A stretch of 8,357 nt of DNA. Origin: JACPSX01 sp035288405 [NCBI: bacterium]. Lineage in GTDB: Bacteria > JACPSX01. Below are positions 5,655 to 8,357 of the stretch, piece after piece; position 1 is the stretch's first letter, and every line of letters starts with the position of its first letter. The position numbers were made by a program, and so were the translations under genes. Below the pieces are notes generated by a model, which saw nothing but the letters and a program-made list of their open reading frames with translations, did not search any database and was not told the DNA's origin. The DNA is taken from contig DATEAK010000161.1 in assembly GCA_035288405.1 (NCBI GenBank), forward strand, positions 1-8,357. The letters run 5' to 3'.

Positions 5655-7847
5655 TCATAGAGTGTGGGCGACGGCAACAACCCGATCCGTCGAATCCTTT
5701 TTTCCCACTTCCTGGCCCAGATCTTCAATGATGCCGTGCCGGTATTCATCGACATAATAAATTTTCCCGCGAGGGACCGCGATCGTGGTATGCGCCGCTT
5801 CGATGATAGCCGGCCCCCCGATCCGGTTTCCCGGCTCCAGCAGATCCCAAGAGTAGATGGCCGTCTTCTCAACTCCCTGGCCCCATTCCCAGAGAACATC
5901 CCGCTGTCCGGTGAAAGCTTTCTCCGGATCCTCTCGGACTAAGCGGAACCGGGGCAGGTCCACGCGAGGCTGAGGGACGGTGGCCTTCAAAATAAAATTT
6001 TCCACTTCGACGCCGCTCTCCCGGTAGACGGACAAAGGGCTGTAGGCCTCCGAATACTCGTGCTCGAACTGCGCGTAGAGCGCCTGCACATCCTCGGCAG
6101 ACTGCAGGAACATGCGGGGAGAAGCCACGCGTTTCACGTTCAACTGGCCTCCGTACTTCATGTCCAGCTCCAGGCTGAACTCGATTTGATCGGGTGAGAA
6201 TCCTTCTCCAGCCACATCGTGCCAGGCTTTCTCCCGTAACTCGCGAACCACTCCGTTGAAGAGATCGTAGTCCTCGAAAAAGGCCAGAGTGCGCCGCGCG
6301 ATGATCGGGAGATAGCGTGACTTCTCGTATACGTGCATGATGTCCATCGTCGAGGCCCCGAAGGCACAAAATACGGGAGAGTACGGGAAGGTCACGATGC
6401 GTTTAACGCCCAGGCGATCGGCGAAACCGCAGGCATGCAGCGCTCCGCCGCCCCCGAAGGCGAAGAGGACAAAATCCCTGGGGTCGTAGCCGCGCAGCGC
6501 CGTCTCCTTGTAGATGGTGTCCCCCATCTTGGCATCCACGATGCGCCGGATCAGGGCAGCCGCCTCTTCGACTTCAATCCCCAGTGGATCCGCGATCCGA
6601 TCCCGGATGGCGTTGCGGGCCCGGCGCCGGTTCAGACGTTTTCTGCCGCCGTGGAAGGTGTCCGGATTCATGAAGCCCAGGACCACGTCCGCATCGGTCA
6701 CTGTGGGCTCCGTTCCCCCCTGATCATAGGCGACCGGCCCCGGCATGGAACCGGCGCTCTGGGGGCCCACTTCCAGGCGCTTGCCCAAAAGCTCGTTGAT
6801 CCAAGCGATGGAACCGCCGCCGGCCCCGATGGACTTGGTTTCCAACATCGTGGCGTGCACCGCCCAGTGATCGATGACCGGCCGGTAATCGTAGGTGCGC
6901 GTGCTCCCGTCCACCACCAGCCCCAGATCGAAGCTGGTCCCTCCCATGTCCGCCGCAATGACGTTCTTCCAGCCATAGAGGCTGCCCACGTACCGGCTCC
7001 CCATGAGGCCGGCCACGGGTCCGCCGTTGTACGTCTCGATGGCCGCCGTCTTGAAAACCTCGGCCATTCCACCCGTGTTGTGGACCATCATCAACGGTCC
7101 ACTGTAGCCCGCGTCGATGAGCTCGGCGTTAATCGTGGAGAGCTCGTCTTTCATGGACCGGTGCAGGTAGGCATCTACGATGGCGGTCATGGTGCGCTCG
7201 TATTCGTTGGCGCGGGGCTTTACCTCGCTGGACAGCAGAACCGGCATGCTTCCCAGATAGGCTTCGGGATATTCTTCGCGGATGAGCTGCTTCAAGGCAC
7301 GTTCGTGGGAAGGGTTGGCGAATGACCACAACAGGCTCACGACAAAACCTTGCACCCCCTGGTCGACCAGGTGCTGCAGTTTGCGGCGGGCATCGTCCAG
7401 ATCCAGGGGAACGACGATGCGGCCCATGGAATCCACGCGCTCGATGACCCCCACGACGCGCTGGCGCGGAATCAAGGGCACGGGCTTGCGGATGCGGGCG
7501 ATGTTCCTCTGCTCGCGCACCGTGCTGCCGTCCGCCCATTGAGAAGAACCTTTACCGATGAAGATCGTATCCTCAAAACCCGCCGTGGTGATGAGGCCCA
7601 GAGGGGGACCCGAACGCTCGATGAGCTTGTTCATGGCCACCGTGGTTGAATAGCGGATCGTGTCTACACTGCCCAGAAACTCGGCCAACGGGCAGCCTAC
7701 GCGCTCGACCACCTTTTTGATGGCGTTCAAGAAGCAGACGGCCAGGTCGTAGTGGGTGGTTTCTACTTTCTCGGCAATCACCTGTCCCCGGAAGTGAACG
7801 AAACAGTCCGTAAACGTTCCGCCGATGTCAATGTCCACCGTGTTCAT
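5655..7847 (-). CDS. HyuA/AcxA-like subunit of an acetone-carboxylase/hydantoinase-type complex
   Basis: A complete 730-residue cytoplasmic protein of the hydantoinase A/acetone carboxylase beta (AcxA) family. These subunits have an ASKHA-type ATP-binding fold and work with a HyuB/AcxB partner in ATP-dependent ring opening or in carboxylation of ketones. Motifs in order: DIGGTFTD at 7-14, TTVAMN at 68-73, EYERTMTAIVDAYL at 215-228, NTGGMAEV at 257-264, NGGPVAG at 274-280, DMGGTSFDLG at 300-309, SIGAGGGSIAWI at 339-350, SAGSMPGPVAYDQGG at 364-378, TVTDADVVLG at 382-391, FAFGGGGALHACG at 462-474, and the C-terminal GNRIGGPAIIE at 673-683. The EYERTMTAI, MGDTIYKE and DIMHVYEKS segments fit AcxA better than oxoprolinase. 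The length matches AcxA. The ATG at 7847 has GGGAG 7 nt upstream and lies 19 nt after the preceding gene. The actual substrate cannot be read from the sequence. Confidence 0.9.
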   Translation of the reverse strand: MNTVDIDIGGTFTDCFVHFRGQVIAEKVETTHYDLAVCFLNAIKKVVERVGCPLAEFLGSVDTIRYSTTVAMNKLIERSGPPLGLITTAGFEDTIFIGKGSSQWADGSTVREQRNIARIRKPVPLIPRQRVVGVIERVDSMGRIVVPLDLDDARRKLQHLVDQGVQGFVVSLLWSFANPSHERALKQLIREEYPEAYLGSMPVLLSSEVKPRANEYERTMTAIVDAYLHRSMKDELSTINAELIDAGYSGPLMMVHNTGGMAEVFKTAAIETYNGGPVAGLMGSRYVGSLYGWKNVIAADMGGTSFDLGLVVDGSTRTYDYRPVIDHWAVHATMLETKSIGAGGGSIAWINELLGKRLEVGPQSAGSMPGPVAYDQGGTEPTVTDADVVLGFMNPDTFHGGRKRLNRRRARNAIRDRIADPLGIEVEEAAALIRRIVDAKMGDTIYKETALRGYDPRDFVLFAFGGGGALHACGFADRLGVKRIVTFPYSPVFCAFGASTMDIMHVYEKSRYLPIIARRTLAFFEDYDLFNGVVRELREKAWHDVAGEGFSPDQIEFSLELDMKYGGQLNVKRVASPRMFLQSAEDVQALYAQFEHEYSEAYSPLSVYRESGVEVENFILKATVPQPRVDLPRFRLVREDPEKAFTGQRDVLWEWGQGVEKTAIYSWDLLEPGNRIGGPAIIEAAHTTIAVPRGKIYYVDEYRHGIIEDLGQEVGKKDSTDRVVAVAHTL

Positions 7848-7854
7848 GCGTCAT

Positions 7855-7859
7855 CTCCC
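7855..7859 (-). promoter_or_regulatory. Shine-Dalgarno site of the HyuA/AcxA-like gene
   Basis: GGGAG on the minus strand ends 7 nt before the ATG at 7847, inside the 19-nt gap after the upstream gene. It fixes the start at the family-typical N-terminus just before DIDIGGTFTD. Confidence 0.6.
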
Positions 7860-7866
7860 GCACCAT

Positions 7867-8357
7867 TCACGATCTCACCTGCCGGGTAAAAACACCGTTG
7901 CCGTATCGGTCCATCTCAAATGTCCACCCCGGCGCTACGGCGTACGTCGTAAACGGGCTCTCGATGACGGCCGGACCCGCAATCCGGTTGCCGCAGCGCA
8001 GCCGCTCGTGGTCAAAGATCGGCGTTTCTCTGTCGCCTGCAGGCCACAGGACGCGCCGCTCCCCCTTGCGCGCCGCAGCGCAATCCGCTCCCGCATTGTC
8101 CTGTGCCACCGGCTCGAAATGAGGAATGGAGACCGAGGCTTCGAGCCGCAGCACCCGGATGACACCATCGCGAATCCCGCCGGCTTCCTGGACGGAGCGC
8201 ACAAACTCCCGAGGATCTCCCAACACTGCGAGGGCAGGCCCTTCGACCGGGTACCCGGCCTCCGGGTGCAGGACAGGCGCAGGGATCATGACGGGCTCTC
8301 CGTCTTTTCCGTGGATTTCCAGCTTCAGGTGAAAGCGCAGAGCATCCCGACTGAACC
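7867..8357 (-). CDS. Partial gene: HyuA/AcxA-like C-terminal domain, 5' end beyond the window
   Basis: The frame is open from the window edge to a TGA at 7869-7867, giving 162 visible residues. An internal ATG at 8289 is unlikely to be the true start, because the 22 codons before it (including ALRFHLKLEI) match the structure of the family. Compared with the next gene, RFHLKLEI corresponds to EFSLELDM (~556-563), RVLRLEASVSIPHFEP to ENFILKATVPQPRVDL, and LRCGNRIAGPAVIESPFTTYAVAPGW to LLEPGNRIGGPAIIEAAHTTIAVPRGK. It is thus a HyuA-family C-terminal domain, ending in MDRYGNGVF plus a short tail. It may be the end of a full second HyuA-like subunit, as in acetophenone carboxylase, which has two such subunits, or a separately encoded domain. 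It is in close tandem with the downstream gene (19 nt), so the two are probably one operon. Confidence 0.82.
   Translation of the reverse strand, partial: FSRDALRFHLKLEIHGKDGEPVMIPAPVLHPEAGYPVEGPALAVLGDPREFVRSVQEAGGIRDGVIRVLRLEASVSIPHFEPVAQDNAGADCAAARKGERRVLWPAGDRETPIFDHERLRCGNRIAGPAVIESPFTTYAVAPGWTFEMDRYGNGVFTRQVRS

Noticed and set aside
5391-5657. Selenocysteine at the hyuA TGA
   Set aside because: No convincing stem-loop was seen just after the TGA, and HyuA proteins normally end near this point. Read-through is kept only as one of several options for the HyuB-like tail.
6333-7325. 330-codon open frame on the plus strand
   Set aside because: It lies entirely opposite the well-supported HyuA/AcxA-like gene. 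Its translation is rich in His, Arg, Gly and Pro with no recognisable domain, as expected from the antisense of GC-rich codons.
1-8357. CRISPR array, tRNA, rRNA or insertion sequence
   Set aside because: No spaced direct repeats, tRNA cloverleaf, rRNA-like stretch, transposase or terminal inverted repeats were seen by eye.

Overview
This window reads almost entirely on the minus strand, so genes run from high to low coordinates. Gene content points to an uncultured or environmental Gram-negative bacterium: it has a periplasmic binding protein with a Sec signal peptide, a tandem DUF507 pair (typical of Desulfobacterota, Nitrospirota, Methylomirabilota, Aquificota and relatives) and an acetone-carboxylase-like gene. 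Composition is moderately GC-rich, with the left ~600 bases (a toxin-antitoxin pair) visibly poorer in GC. The phylum is inferred from gene families and is not certain.

Layout in transcription order. (1) 8357-7867: the 3' part of a gene cut by the window edge, homologous to the C-terminal domain of HyuA/AcxA-type proteins. (2) 7847-5655: a complete 730-residue HyuA/AcxA-like subunit with its own Shine-Dalgarno site. (3) 5654-5391: a short open frame, in the same frame as and directly after the hyuA stop codon, that resembles the extreme C-terminal tail of a HyuB subunit. The HyuB body is absent from the window. (4) A near-consensus sigma-70 promoter at 5368-5340. (5) Two adjacent DUF507 genes (5298-5017 and 5008-4730), then a three-gene ABC importer: ATPase (4717-3584), periplasmic binding protein (3520-2480) and fused double-domain permease (2405-678). 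A stem-loop lies between binding protein and permease. (6) A DinJ/YafQ-type antitoxin-toxin pair (592-335 and 338-66), with a small inverted repeat just upstream of the antitoxin start. Bases 1-65 hold nothing I can identify.

The hyu block looks like part of an ATP-dependent carboxylase/hydantoinase complex of the acetone/acetophenone carboxylase superfamily. The DUF507 genes and the importer are closely spaced (8 and 12 nt gaps) and probably share the 5368-5340 promoter. The importer belongs to the ferric-iron (Fbp/Afu) family by architecture, but its binding protein lacks the obvious tyrosine pair used for Fe3+, so the substrate is open. The toxin-antitoxin pair is probably an independent module.

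The most unusual points are the orphan HyuB tail fused in frame behind the hyuA stop, two consecutive HyuA-like C-terminal domains, and the DUF507 pair at the head of an importer operon.
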